From Paenibacillus sp. FSL H3-0469 (GTDB lineage Bacteria > Bacillota > Bacilli > Paenibacillales > Paenibacillaceae), in assembly GCF_038051945.1 (NCBI RefSeq), contig NZ_CP150302.1:5394001-5458000 (forward strand): a stretch of 64,000 bases of DNA, in the 5' to 3' direction. Below the pieces are notes generated by a model. It searched no databases. It was not told the origin of the DNA and saw only the letters and a list, made by a program, of their open reading frames with translations. Shown one piece after another: positions 6,569-14,262 of the stretch (position 1 is its first letter; each line of letters begins with the position of its first letter). The position numbers and the translations under genes were made by a program.

Positions 6569-8122
6569 CTACTCCACCAACCCCGTCAAATACCCGTAAT
6601 GTTCTGCTTCCATCTTATCGAGAGGGATGAAGCGGATGGAGGCGCTGTTGATGCAGTAGCGCTTGCCGCCGCGGTCCGCAGGACCGTCGTCGAAGACATG
6701 GCCCAGGTGGATGTCGCCGGATTGGCTGCGCACCTCGGTGCGTTCCATGCCGAAGCTGGTATCCGTGTCATAGGTGACTACCTCCGGGGCAATCGGCTTG
6801 GTGAAGCTGGGCCAGCCGCAGCCGGAGTCGTACTTATCCTTGCTGGAGAAAAGCGGCTGGCCGGTGGCGATATCGACATACAGTCCGGGCTCGTAGTTAT
6901 CCCAATATTCGTTGCTGAAGGCACGCTCCGTGTCATTATTGACGGCTACCGCATATTGGTCGGCGGTTAAATTCGCCTTGAGCTCTGCATCTGAGGGGCG
7001 CGGATATTGGGCGGGATCAATTACAACCGCTTGCTCATCCAGAATACTTAAGTCAATGTGGCAGTATCCGTTCGGGTTCTTCTCCAGGTAATCCTGATGG
7101 TATTCCTCCGCCAGATAGTAGTTCTCTAGAGGCAGAACTTCCGTTACGACCGGCTTATCATACTTCGTCTGCTCCGCAGCTACGGCCTGCTGAATGATGG
7201 CTGCATCCTCCGGGGACGAATAGTAGATTCCTGTCCGGTATTGAACGCCTCTGTCATTGCCTTGCTTATTCAGGCTGGTCGGATCAACCACTTTGAAATA
7301 AGACTCCAGCAATTGCTGTAAGGTTACCTGCTTCGGATCATACTTCACATGCACCGTCTCCGCGAACCCCCGGTCTCCGAGAATGACATCTTCATAGGTT
7401 GGACTCTCCCCTTCCCCGTTGGCATAGCCGGAGGTGACATCCTGAACCCCTTGAATACGGGACATATACGCTTCCACTCCCCAGAAGCAGCCGCCCGCCA
7501 GATACAGGTTATGCAGATCCTTGTCGGCTATACTTGTGGTCGTGACCGCTGGCACCGGGGCGGCGGCTGAAGCAGAGTTCATTCCGGCGAAGGTGTCCTT
7601 AATCTGTTCATTGGAGGCATGGCCCGGGAGGGACTTCACCAGCAACCCCTCTTCATCGATATAAAAAGAGCTGGGATATGCCCGTACCTGAAACTCCTTA
7701 GCCCATGTCCCATCCTCATCCAGTAGCACGGTTAAGTTGCCGTAGGACTGCTTGTTGAACCATTCCGTGAATTCCTTGGCGGATTTCTCGCCTTTGTAGC
7801 CGGGGGTTACTATCGATACCACCTGGAAATCCTTCTCTTGGCCGGCCAGCGTGTTCAGTTCCTCCAGACCAGCCAGACAGATGGAGCACCAGGAGGCCCA
7901 ATATTTCACATAGACCTTCTTGCCCTTCAGGTCCTCCAGCTTGAGTGAATCGCCCTTCAGATCGTTCAAGGCGAAGGCTGGTGCAGGCTTGCCCTTGCTC
8001 ATGGCTGCGGCAGAGTCTGCCTTGCCTGCTCCCGCCTCAGGCTTCGCGCCGCATGCGGCCAGGATCGACAGCAAGCCGCCAATCACCAGCATATATCCCA
8101 TCCACTTCCATGTCTTCTTCAT
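6569..8122 (-). CDS. msrAB: lipoprotein fusion: thioredoxin-like + MsrA + MsrB
   Basis: 517 residues. A signal peptide with lipobox LAAC (Cys24) predicts anchoring outside the membrane. Residues ~45-180 are a TlpA/thioredoxin-like domain with WASWCSIC (Cys79, Cys82). Residues ~205-355 are MsrA, with GGCFWG (Cys212). Residues ~375-517 are MsrB, with GCGWPSF, the HLGHVFDDGP block and catalytic RYCINSASIRF (Cys490). The zinc-binding CxxC pairs of many MsrBs are absent. The layout equals Neisseria PilB: the Trx part recycles both reductases, which repair methionine S- and R-sulfoxides on exported proteins. Electrons would come through CcdA, encoded 18 nt upstream. Confidence 0.95.
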   Translation of the reverse strand: MKKTWKWMGYMLVIGGLLSILAACGAKPEAGAGKADSAAAMSKGKPAPAFALNDLKGDSLKLEDLKGKKVYVKYWASWCSICLAGLEELNTLAGQEKDFQVVSIVTPGYKGEKSAKEFTEWFNKQSYGNLTVLLDEDGTWAKEFQVRAYPSSFYIDEEGLLVKSLPGHASNEQIKDTFAGMNSASAAAPVPAVTTTSIADKDLHNLYLAGGCFWGVEAYMSRIQGVQDVTSGYANGEGESPTYEDVILGDRGFAETVHVKYDPKQVTLQQLLESYFKVVDPTSLNKQGNDRGVQYRTGIYYSSPEDAAIIQQAVAAEQTKYDKPVVTEVLPLENYYLAEEYHQDYLEKNPNGYCHIDLSILDEQAVVIDPAQYPRPSDAELKANLTADQYAVAVNNDTERAFSNEYWDNYEPGLYVDIATGQPLFSSKDKYDSGCGWPSFTKPIAPEVVTYDTDTSFGMERTEVRSQSGDIHLGHVFDDGPADRGGKRYCINSASIRFIPLDKMEAEHYGYLTGLVE

Positions 8123-8140
8123 GCCTGATTCCTCCTCCCA

Positions 8141-8868
8141 TTATTGAATCCAGCCGACAATCGTATTCAGCTGGTCGGTCATTAGCAGCAGTCCCATCCC
8201 GATAAGCATAAGCCCGGAGGCTATCTTGATGCCTCCCATGTATCTGTACAAGCGGCGAATCCGCTGCAGCAGATAGTCCGAGAAGACGGACATGATCAGG
8301 AAGGGAATCGCCAGACCCAGCGTATACAGGAACATGAGGAATCCTCCATAAGCAGGGGAGCCTTCACCGGCCGCGATGCTGAGAATGCCCGCCAGTACAG
8401 GGCCGATGCAGGGCGTCCAGCCGAAGCTGAACGTCAGGCCGAGCAGGAAGGCTCCGATATAACCGCCTTTTGTCACATGATTGCTGGATAGTTTTTTTCG
8501 CGTTCCAGCCAGGGCAGCTTGATGAATCCCGTCTGATAAATCCCGAATAAGATAACGATGGCTCCGCAGATGGCAATGAACCTGGAGCTTGAAATGATAT
8601 TGCCCAGGGCGCCTGAGCCGAAGCCGAGTAGAACGAAGACCACGGACAGTCCAAGAACAAACAGTAGAGTCCGCAGCATGAATACAGAACGGAAGCGGAA
8701 GGAGCCGGAGTCAGCCGCTCCCTGATTCGTACTGCCTGCTATGCCCCCGGACAAGTAGGACACATAGACCGGAAGCAGCGGCAGGATACAGGGTGCGAAG
8801 AACGATAACAGCCCGGCACCAAATACACCGGACAAGAATACAAAATCACCAGCCAAATCAGTCACCAC
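8141..8868 (-). pseudogene. ccdA: ccdA-type thiol-disulfide transmembrane protein, reading frame interrupted
   Basis: Two abutting frames together give one normal CcdA. 8473-8868 encodes the first three membrane segments with the conserved FFAPCILPLLP Cys. 8141-8476 encodes the last three with GWTPCIGPVLAGIL. The break lies just after an A7 run (8492-8498 on the plus strand), where the zero frame reads A AAA AAC, and a -1 shift restores ...EREKK-LSSNHVTKGGY. Possible causes are a sequencing indel, a true mutation, programmed -1 frameshifting, or translation as two coupled polypeptides, since the second frame could start at the GTG in GTGA with no ribosome binding site. Both catalytic cysteines survive. 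Its role would be to pass electrons from cytoplasmic thioredoxin to the MsrAB lipoprotein. Confidence 0.85.
8491..8498 (-). other. slippery heptamer at the ccdA frame break
   Basis: On the coding strand the sequence is G AAA AAA AC. The zero-frame codons AAA AAC preceded by A form A_AAA_AAC, a known type of -1 slippery site. A7 also permits polymerase slippage. No convincing stimulatory hairpin or upstream Shine-Dalgarno was seen. Confidence 0.55.
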
Positions 8869-8899
8869 CTTGTGAGATACGGCTTACTGGACGCTGCGC

Positions 8900-9940
8900 C
8901 TATCGGCTGGTATACATTGGGATCGTAAACCAGAAGCAGCTCCCGGCGCCCTTGCTGCTGTCTACGCCAATCTCGCCGCCATGCAGCTCGACAATCGATT
9001 GGGCGATGGCGAGGCCGAGTCCGGCGCCGCCGCTATTTTTGCTGCGGGATTTATCGATCCGGTAGAACCGTTCGAAGATTCGTGAGGTCTCCGCAGCTTC
9101 GATTCCCTGGCCTTCATCTGTAACGGAGATTCGCAGGAACTGGCCTTCCTCGGTAGCGGATAACAAGATGGTCCCGTCCACCGGAGAATGTTGAATGGCA
9201 TTCTGCAGCAGATTGGACAGCACCCGCTTCATCTGCGAAGTCATCATCAGAGCGGCAGGTAATTTATCCGGCAGATGAATCTCCACGTTCAGCTTCTTCT
9301 CCGCGAGATGGAACGAGAAGCTCTCCAGGGTACTGATCAGTAGCTCATCGGCATGGGATGGCTGCGGGTCGAAGCTCCCGCCGCTCGCCTCCAGACTGGA
9401 TAGTTCAAATAAGTCATGGATCAGGCCCGCTAGCCGCTTCGTCTCCAGCCGGATCGTATTCAGATAACGCTGAAAAGTTACTTCGTCCTTAATCACATCA
9501 TCCTCCAGCGCTTCAACGAACGATTGGATGGAGGCGAGAGGGGTCCGCAGATCGTGGGAGACATTGGCAATCAGCTCCCGGCGGGCGGATTCGGACTGGT
9601 GCAGATGGTCGAAGCTATCTTTTAACTTACTGCTCATTTCATTGAATTGCCGGGCCATCAGCTTGAACTCCTGCGGACCGATTAAGGGGACCTCGGTGTG
9701 GAAATCCCCATCGGCAATCCGCACCGTCTGCTCGGTGATCCGGGCAATGGACTTCTCGACCGGCCGTGTCAGCAGATGCTGGAGAACGAAGGAGAACAAG
9801 CCGATCCCGGCCGTGATGCCGGACAGATAATAGAACTGATCAATCGTGAGCAGCATTTTGGAGTAGCTGACGAATAGACAGATCAGCAACACGCCGATAC
9901 CTGTGAGACTGGACAACAATAGATACGTACGCAGTTTCAT
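8900..9940 (-). CDS. sensor histidine kinase
   Basis: 346 residues. Two membrane helices (about 5-27 and 39-58) are separated by only ~11 residues, which suggests sensing within or at the membrane rather than by an external domain. A HAMP domain follows (RPVEKSIARITEQTVRIADGDF), then the H box VSHDLRTPLASIQSF, N box NLLQNAIQHSP, and the DEGQGI and GGAGLGLAI ATP-binding boxes, all intact. Its ATG overlaps the stop of the response regulator (TAATG), so the two are translationally coupled. The location upstream of ccdA-msrAB makes oxidative or thiol stress the likely cue, but that is inference. Confidence 0.93.
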   Translation of the reverse strand: MKLRTYLLLSSLTGIGVLLICLFVSYSKMLLTIDQFYYLSGITAGIGLFSFVLQHLLTRPVEKSIARITEQTVRIADGDFHTEVPLIGPQEFKLMARQFNEMSSKLKDSFDHLHQSESARRELIANVSHDLRTPLASIQSFVEALEDDVIKDEVTFQRYLNTIRLETKRLAGLIHDLFELSSLEASGGSFDPQPSHADELLISTLESFSFHLAEKKLNVEIHLPDKLPAALMMTSQMKRVLSNLLQNAIQHSPVDGTILLSATEEGQFLRISVTDEGQGIEAAETSRIFERFYRIDKSRSKNSGGAGLGLAIAQSIVELHGGEIGVDSSKGAGSCFWFTIPMYTSR

Positions 9941-10644
9941 TAGATGCCATCACCCGCAAACTTATAGCCTATGCCCCAGACCGTCTTGATATATTTCGGG
10001 TCGGAGGGCGTCTGTTCGATCTTCTCCCGCAATCTCCGGATATGGACGGTCACGGTGGTGGTATCCCCTTCATAGCTGAAATCCCACAGCTTGCTGAGAA
10101 TCTGAGTCCGGGAAAAGGCCTGGCCGGGATGGCTCGCCAGCAGGTAGAGCATTTCGAACTCGGTAACGGTCAAGTCAATCGCCTGCCCGCTGATCTCCAC
10201 CGTCCGCTTCGCAACGTCAATGGTAAGTCCTTCGTACTTGATCGTGTGTTCAGCGGCAGTAGCAGGCGAGACCTGCACAACCCGCATTCTGCGTAGAATC
10301 GCCCGCACCCGCAGTACCAGCTCTCTTGGACTGAAGGGCTTGGTCAGATAATCATCCGCCCCCATCGTCAGCCCCATTAGCCGGTCCTGTTCCTCCCCGC
10401 GCGCTGTCAGCATAATGATCGGGACATCTTCGGTCTGCCGGATCTCGTTGCACACTTCCCAGCCGTTCTTATGGGGCATCATCAGATCGAGCACAATCAG
10501 GCCCGGTGTCTGAGTGCGCCACAGCTCTAACGCTTCTAATCCGTCTTTGGCAGTCGACACAAGATACCCTTCCCGTTCCAGATACCTGCGGCATACATCG
10601 GTAATATTCGGATCATCATCAGCAACCAGCACCCGTTCATTCAT
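9940..10644 (-). CDS. OmpR-family response regulator
   Basis: 234 residues from the inner ATG (MNERVLVADDD). The longer frame starting MGWVK has no ribosome binding site, whereas GGGGTGGG precedes the chosen start. The receiver domain has the acidic pair ADDD, phospho-acceptor Asp in IVLDLMMPHKNGWE and Lys in YLTKPFSPREL. The C-terminal winged helix is of the OmpR type (VTEFEMLYLLASHPGQAFSR, TVTVHIRRLREKIE, IKTVWGIGYKF). It is the first gene of the operon RR-HK-ccdA-msrAB. It probably binds the 11-bp phased TTACGA repeats at 11339-11382 and possibly its own promoter. Confidence 0.93.
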   Translation of the reverse strand: MNERVLVADDDPNITDVCRRYLEREGYLVSTAKDGLEALELWRTQTPGLIVLDLMMPHKNGWEVCNEIRQTEDVPIIMLTARGEEQDRLMGLTMGADDYLTKPFSPRELVLRVRAILRRMRVVQVSPATAAEHTIKYEGLTIDVAKRTVEISGQAIDLTVTEFEMLYLLASHPGQAFSRTQILSKLWDFSYEGDTTTVTVHIRRLREKIEQTPSDPKYIKTVWGIGYKFAGDGI

Positions 10645-10719
10645 CTTAACCCACCCCATATCCGGAAAATTACATATAACTCCATCATATCATATGGTGA
10701 TGGTCCTGCTCAGTCCGTC

Positions 10720-11280
10720 TTATTTCATCGCCTTGGCAGGCTTCATGTACATGGTCACTACGGTATCCGCCACATAAGTGCTGCCGTCATAAAGTGCCGG
10801 AGCCATGCTCAGGTTGACTGTTTTACCGTCGACCATCATTTTTTTCGACCCGATCATGACCTTAATCATCTTGCCCATCGGCTTCATGCCGTCATCCATC
10901 ATCTTACTGTCGTCCATCATCTTGCCATCGTCCATCATCTTGCCGTCGTCCATCATCTTGCCGTCATCCATCATCTTGCCGTCATCCATCATCTTGCTGT
11001 CGTCCATCATCTTGCCGTCGTCCATCATCTTGCCATCGTCCATCATCTTGTCGTCATCCATCATCTTGTCCATGTACATTAGCGAGACGGAGCGGTCTTT
11101 ACTGTTCCATTCGATGCTATAGCCATACATCTGCGCCGCCTGTCTCAGGTTCATCAGCTCCATGCCGTCTTTCTTCATCGTCTTGATGCCTGCCGCCGCA
11201 CCGGCGATGCCGGACACCGCCAGAGAGAGAACCAATACTGCCGTCATCATGAACCGTTTGCCTGTTTTGCTGTTACCCAT
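10720..11280 (-). CDS. secreted methionine-rich repeat protein (KMMDD repeats)
   Basis: 186 residues from ATG 11280, with GGAG 10 nt upstream (an upstream GTG is too close to it). A signal peptide (RFMMTAVLVLSLAVSGIAGAAA) is followed by a short stalk-like segment (LRQAAQMYGYSIEWNSKDRSVSL), then ten consecutive K-M-M-D-D-G/S/D hexapeptides and a second stalk-like segment (IGSKKMMVDGKTVNLSMAPAL). About 39 residues are methionine (~21%). It has no catalytic motif. Such clustered Met could scavenge oxidants by forming sulfoxides, or bind Cu(I). The adjacent operon encodes a secreted methionine sulfoxide reductase, favouring the first. No family name is recognised. Confidence 0.8.
   Translation of the reverse strand: MGNSKTGKRFMMTAVLVLSLAVSGIAGAAAGIKTMKKDGMELMNLRQAAQMYGYSIEWNSKDRSVSLMYMDKMMDDDKMMDDGKMMDDGKMMDDSKMMDDGKMMDDGKMMDDGKMMDDGKMMDDSKMMDDGMKPMGKMIKVMIGSKKMMVDGKTVNLSMAPALYDGSTYVADTVVTMYMKPAKAMK
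10888..11067 (-). repeat. ten 18-bp tandem repeats encoding KMMDD(G/S/D)
   Basis: Ten in-frame units with few silent changes (GAC/GAT, GGC, AGC). The near identity suggests recent expansion, and copy number may vary between strains without changing the frame. Confidence 0.95.
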
Positions 11281-11321
11281 GCTAATCACGCTCCATTTCG
11301 TTTTAGTGGTTTACATGGAAC

Positions 11322-11382
11322 AGCATAAGGGAGAGAGCTTACGATTCTCTAAGCGAAGTATTACGATTGTCTTACGAAGCCA
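11322..11382 (-). promoter_or_regulatory. promoter of the Met-rich gene with phased response-regulator half-sites
   Basis: TTACGATT occurs at 11339 and 11361 and TTACGA at 11372, with a degenerate TAAGCGA at 11350, so four half-sites have an 11-bp period as bound by OmpR/PhoB-type regulators. On the minus strand they abut and overlap the -35 area of a TATGCT -10 (11322-11327). This is an activator-like layout for the gene at 10720-11280. Confidence 0.55.
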
Positions 11383-11523
11383 GCAGAGCTTGTAGATCCG
11401 AACTGCCGCACTATAACCTTTCACTATAACCAGGTATCGTTTTTAAGTGTTACGTACCTCTATGCCCTCCATGCTAGAATTTATACACAAAGACAGAACA
11501 GTGGAACTAGAGGAGGGCTAACC

Positions 11524-12681
11524 ATGTGTGACAGATTTCAGATCGTAGGCAGCCTGCTGCGTCCGGCGGAGCTATTAGAATATAAGCAGCAAATCGAACA
11601 CCGGGACGATATCAAGTATCCTTTTTACGAGGACTTCCAGGGCTATGAGCAGTGTGAAGCGAAGGCGATTCAGACGGTAGTCGGGCAAGCGAGCGAGAAT
11701 GGGCTGACCATTCTGACGGATGGGGAATATTCCAAGTCGATGTGGCATCTGGACTTCGCGTGGGGTCTTCAGGGGATTGAGCGCTATATTGCGCCTCACG
11801 GCTATTTCTTCAGAGACATTGACGGCACCTCCAAATACGAGACGCGAAAAGACATCGGTCTGCGCATCACAGGCGAGCTGGGCGGCAAGAACCACCACTT
11901 CCTTCAGGCCTACCGCCAGCTTCAGGAGCATGCCGGAGACCGGGAGACGAAGCTGTGCGTGCCTTCGCCGTCCCATATTTTCGGAGAGCTGTCCTGGTCG
12001 GATAATATTGGCGGCGAGGGTGCCGTGTACCAGAATCGTGATGAGCTGAAGGCCGGTCTGGTAACGGCTTATAAGGATTTTGTAGGGGAATTCGCAGCCG
12101 CTGGCGGGAAGATTCTGCAATTCGACGATTGCCTCTGGGAGCTGTTCGCGGACGACAATCCGAATTCGCCATTTACCGGCGAGGCAATCAACCATGAGGA
12201 AGTACAGAGTCTCGCGACAGAGTTCATTGATATTAACAACACGATTATTGATTACGGACATAGCTTGGGTCTCCTGATGTGGACCCATAACTGCCGCGGC
12301 AACTATGATTCCCGCAATATGGGCGGCGGCTCTTATGTGAAGATTGCCAACCTGTTCCTGAAGCAGCTCAAGTATGACCGCTTCTTCCTGGAGTGGGACG
12401 ACGAACGTGCGGGCTCGCTGGAGGCACTTGCCGTGTTCAAGGATAAGCCGGAGACGGAGATTGTACTTGGCCTGCTGTCCTCCAAGACGAACACGCTGGA
12501 CGATGAGGCCCGTGTCCTCAGAATGCTGGATGAAGCGTCCACGATCATTCCGAAGGAGAGATTGCTGCTCTCCCATCAGTGCGGCTTCGCCTCTTGCGAC
12601 GGCGGCAACGAATTAACGGAAGCGGAGCAATGGGCGAAGATCAGACAGGGGCAAGAGATTGCCCAGCAATATTGGGGTTAA
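11524..12681 (+). CDS. MetE C-terminal-like methyltransferase (YxjG/YxjH family)
   Basis: 385 residues, the usual length for stand-alone homologues of the cobalamin-independent methionine synthase catalytic half. The barrel elements GLTILTDGEYSKSMWHLDF, MWTHNCRGNYDSRNMGGGSY, FFLEWDDERAGSLEAL and SHQCGFAS are present, with the His, Glu and Cys residues that bind zinc in MetE. The N-terminal folate-binding half of MetE is lacking, so the methyl donor may not be 5-methyltetrahydrofolate. Related proteins are annotated as homocysteine methyltransferases. The start has GAGGAGGG upstream. No S-box leader was seen. A role next to methionine-oxidation genes may be coincidental. Confidence 0.85.
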   Translation: MCDRFQIVGSLLRPAELLEYKQQIEHRDDIKYPFYEDFQGYEQCEAKAIQTVVGQASENGLTILTDGEYSKSMWHLDFAWGLQGIERYIAPHGYFFRDIDGTSKYETRKDIGLRITGELGGKNHHFLQAYRQLQEHAGDRETKLCVPSPSHIFGELSWSDNIGGEGAVYQNRDELKAGLVTAYKDFVGEFAAAGGKILQFDDCLWELFADDNPNSPFTGEAINHEEVQSLATEFIDINNTIIDYGHSLGLLMWTHNCRGNYDSRNMGGGSYVKIANLFLKQLKYDRFFLEWDDERAGSLEALAVFKDKPETEIVLGLLSSKTNTLDDEARVLRMLDEASTIIPKERLLLSHQCGFASCDGGNELTEAEQWAKIRQGQEIAQQYWG

Positions 12682-12714
12682 CTTCATTAATAGGTAGCAA
12701 CTGTTCATAAAAGT

Positions 12715-12750
12715 AAGCCCGCATCTGACCACAGGATGCGGGCTTGTTGA
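12715..12750 (+). terminator. intrinsic terminator after the MetE-like gene
   Basis: AAGCCCGCATC (12715-12725) pairs with GATGCGGGCTT (12735-12745), followed by a T-rich run. Confidence 0.85.
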
Positions 12751-12773
12751 TTGTTTAGGTAACATTTTTAGAG

Positions 12774-12992
12774 AAATCCTGCAAGAAGTGCAACAATGTT
12801 TCCAATTAGAAGCGTCCTATGCTGAAATCCTGCACGAAATGCAACAAAACCAGGACTAACTTGCTCTAAATACCGAAATTTGTGCAAATAATGCAACATT
12901 GTTACTTCAGCCAGCAACATGTATAGAGGAATCCTGCAAGAAATGCAACAATTCTCACTACAAGCGGTCAGTGAGAGAAGGCATCAGCAACC
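12774..12992. repeat. intergenic array A1 (~51-bp period, TGCAACA units)
   Basis: Four imperfect units with the core TGCANNAAATGCAACA place TGCAACA at 12789, 12840, 12892 and 12944, a period of 51-52 bp. The whole ~215-bp stretch recurs at 40643-40858 with high identity. It starts ~30 nt after a terminator. The rest of the gap to 13147 shows no gene. Confidence 0.85.
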
Positions 12993-13147
12993 TTCACCCG
13001 TTAGGGTGATTTTGTAATGTTTCCGTCTATAGCACCTGCTAGATACACACGCTAATAGCAACCCATGTCGCATTTATCCGGCTGCAATGTCGCAAAAGTA
13101 CATGGAAACAGAGGCAGCAGATCGGATATACTCGCTGTAACAATTAT

Positions 13148-13166
13148 GATAATGAAAATCATTATC
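13148..13166 (+). promoter_or_regulatory. Fur box
   Basis: GATAATGAAAATCATTATC differs from the classical 19-bp Fur consensus at a single position. It lies 28 nt before the start of the siderophore-binding protein gene, so it should repress that gene when iron is replete. Confidence 0.92.
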
Positions 13167-13193
13167 ACATAATACATAACAGGGGGAGTCAGC

Positions 13194-14261
13194 GTGAACA
13201 GAGTAACACATAAACAAGAGGCAGGCAGGAAGAAATCCGCCGCCCCAAAATTAGGACTATTCATGGTATGGATGCTGGCACTGGTATTGGTACTGACAGC
13301 TTGCGGATCTGGAGGGGGAGCTAATGCAGGCACGGCCGCACAGCCGTCTGCTTCAGCTGAGCCGTCCCCGTCGCCAGAAGTACAGGCGGCGGCATCACCG
13401 GAGGCACAGGCTACAGCAGCCTATCCGGTTACCTTCACACATATCAAGGGTGAATATACACTGACGGAGAAGCCGAAGGTGATCGCTGTGCTTGATGTGA
13501 AATTCGCCGATCAGCTGATCGCGCTTGGAGAGAAGCCGGCGGGCAGCGTGGTTGCCGGAACCAAGGACGAGTTCCCGGAATATTTGAGTGCTCAGATGGA
13601 CGGTGTGAAGGTCCTGGGTACACGCGATGAGCCCAACCTGGAAGCGATAGTGGCATTGAACCCGGATCTGATCTTGATGACAGATTTTCAGGAAGAAGCT
13701 TATGAGAGTGTGAGTAAAATTGCGCCTACTATCGTCCTGGACTTCTATGAGGATTGGCGGGATACGCTGGCTACCATGGGTACCATAACAGGCAAGCAGG
13801 AAGAGGCTGAAGTGGTGAAGAAGGCCTATGAGGACAAAATCACCGGACTGCGTGAGCAGCTGTCGGCGAAACTGGGCGACGAGACGGTTGCGCTGATTCG
13901 TCCGAGACCGGAAGGGATTCGTGTACATGGTCCAGAGCACCGGACCGGAAGCATTTTGTATGAGGATCTGGGCTTAAAGGCTCCTGCCTTCGTTCAGGCG
14001 ATTAAAGATGACACCTCGGTTGAAATATCGATGGAGACTGTTGGTGATATCGGGGCAGATCACTATTTCCTGCTCTCCGATGATCTATTCGCCAAAGAGG
14101 CAGAGGTTCTGGCAAGCAGTCCAATCTGGAAATCCCTAGATGCAGTGAAGAATAACCGTGCTTATGATGTGAATTCAACGCTCTGGATCGCGTATTATGG
14201 TCCCCTGGCGATCAATATTATTGTAGATCAGGCCTCGGAAGCGTTGCTTGGAGCTAACTGA
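13194..14261 (+). CDS. iron-siderophore ABC transporter substrate-binding lipoprotein
   Basis: 355 residues, GTG start with GGGGGAG 5 nt upstream. An N-terminal signal peptide has lipobox LTACG, then a Ser/Pro/Ala-rich linker. The FecB/FhuD-type binding fold follows (KVIAVLDVKFADQLIALGEKPAGSV, NLEAIVALNPDLILM, VALIRPRPEGIRVHG). It should capture a ferric siderophore at the cell surface. No permease or ATPase gene is nearby, so it must share a transporter encoded elsewhere. It is followed 1 nt later by the FhuF-like gene. The domain is clearly related to the C-terminal half of the AraC regulator at 15082-16806. Confidence 0.92.
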   Translation: MNRVTHKQEAGRKKSAAPKLGLFMVWMLALVLVLTACGSGGGANAGTAAQPSASAEPSPSPEVQAAASPEAQATAAYPVTFTHIKGEYTLTEKPKVIAVLDVKFADQLIALGEKPAGSVVAGTKDEFPEYLSAQMDGVKVLGTRDEPNLEAIVALNPDLILMTDFQEEAYESVSKIAPTIVLDFYEDWRDTLATMGTITGKQEEAEVVKKAYEDKITGLREQLSAKLGDETVALIRPRPEGIRVHGPEHRTGSILYEDLGLKAPAFVQAIKDDTSVEISMETVGDIGADHYFLLSDDLFAKEAEVLASSPIWKSLDAVKNNRAYDVNSTLWIAYYGPLAINIIVDQASEALLGAN

Positions 14262-14262
14262 G

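Noticed and set aside
8141..8476. Separate small membrane protein gene downstream of a short ccdA
   Set aside because: The frame is the C-terminal half of CcdA, continuous with 8473-8868 after a one-base shift, and its GTG has no ribosome binding site. It is annotated as one interrupted gene.
11400..11523. SAM (S-box) riboswitch upstream of the MetE-like gene
   Set aside because: The leader is too short and the conserved S-box segments are missing.
12774..12992. CRISPR array
   Set aside because: Units are imperfect over their whole length, there are no unique spacers between strictly conserved repeats, only four units occur and no cas gene is nearby. The same applies to arrays B, C and D.
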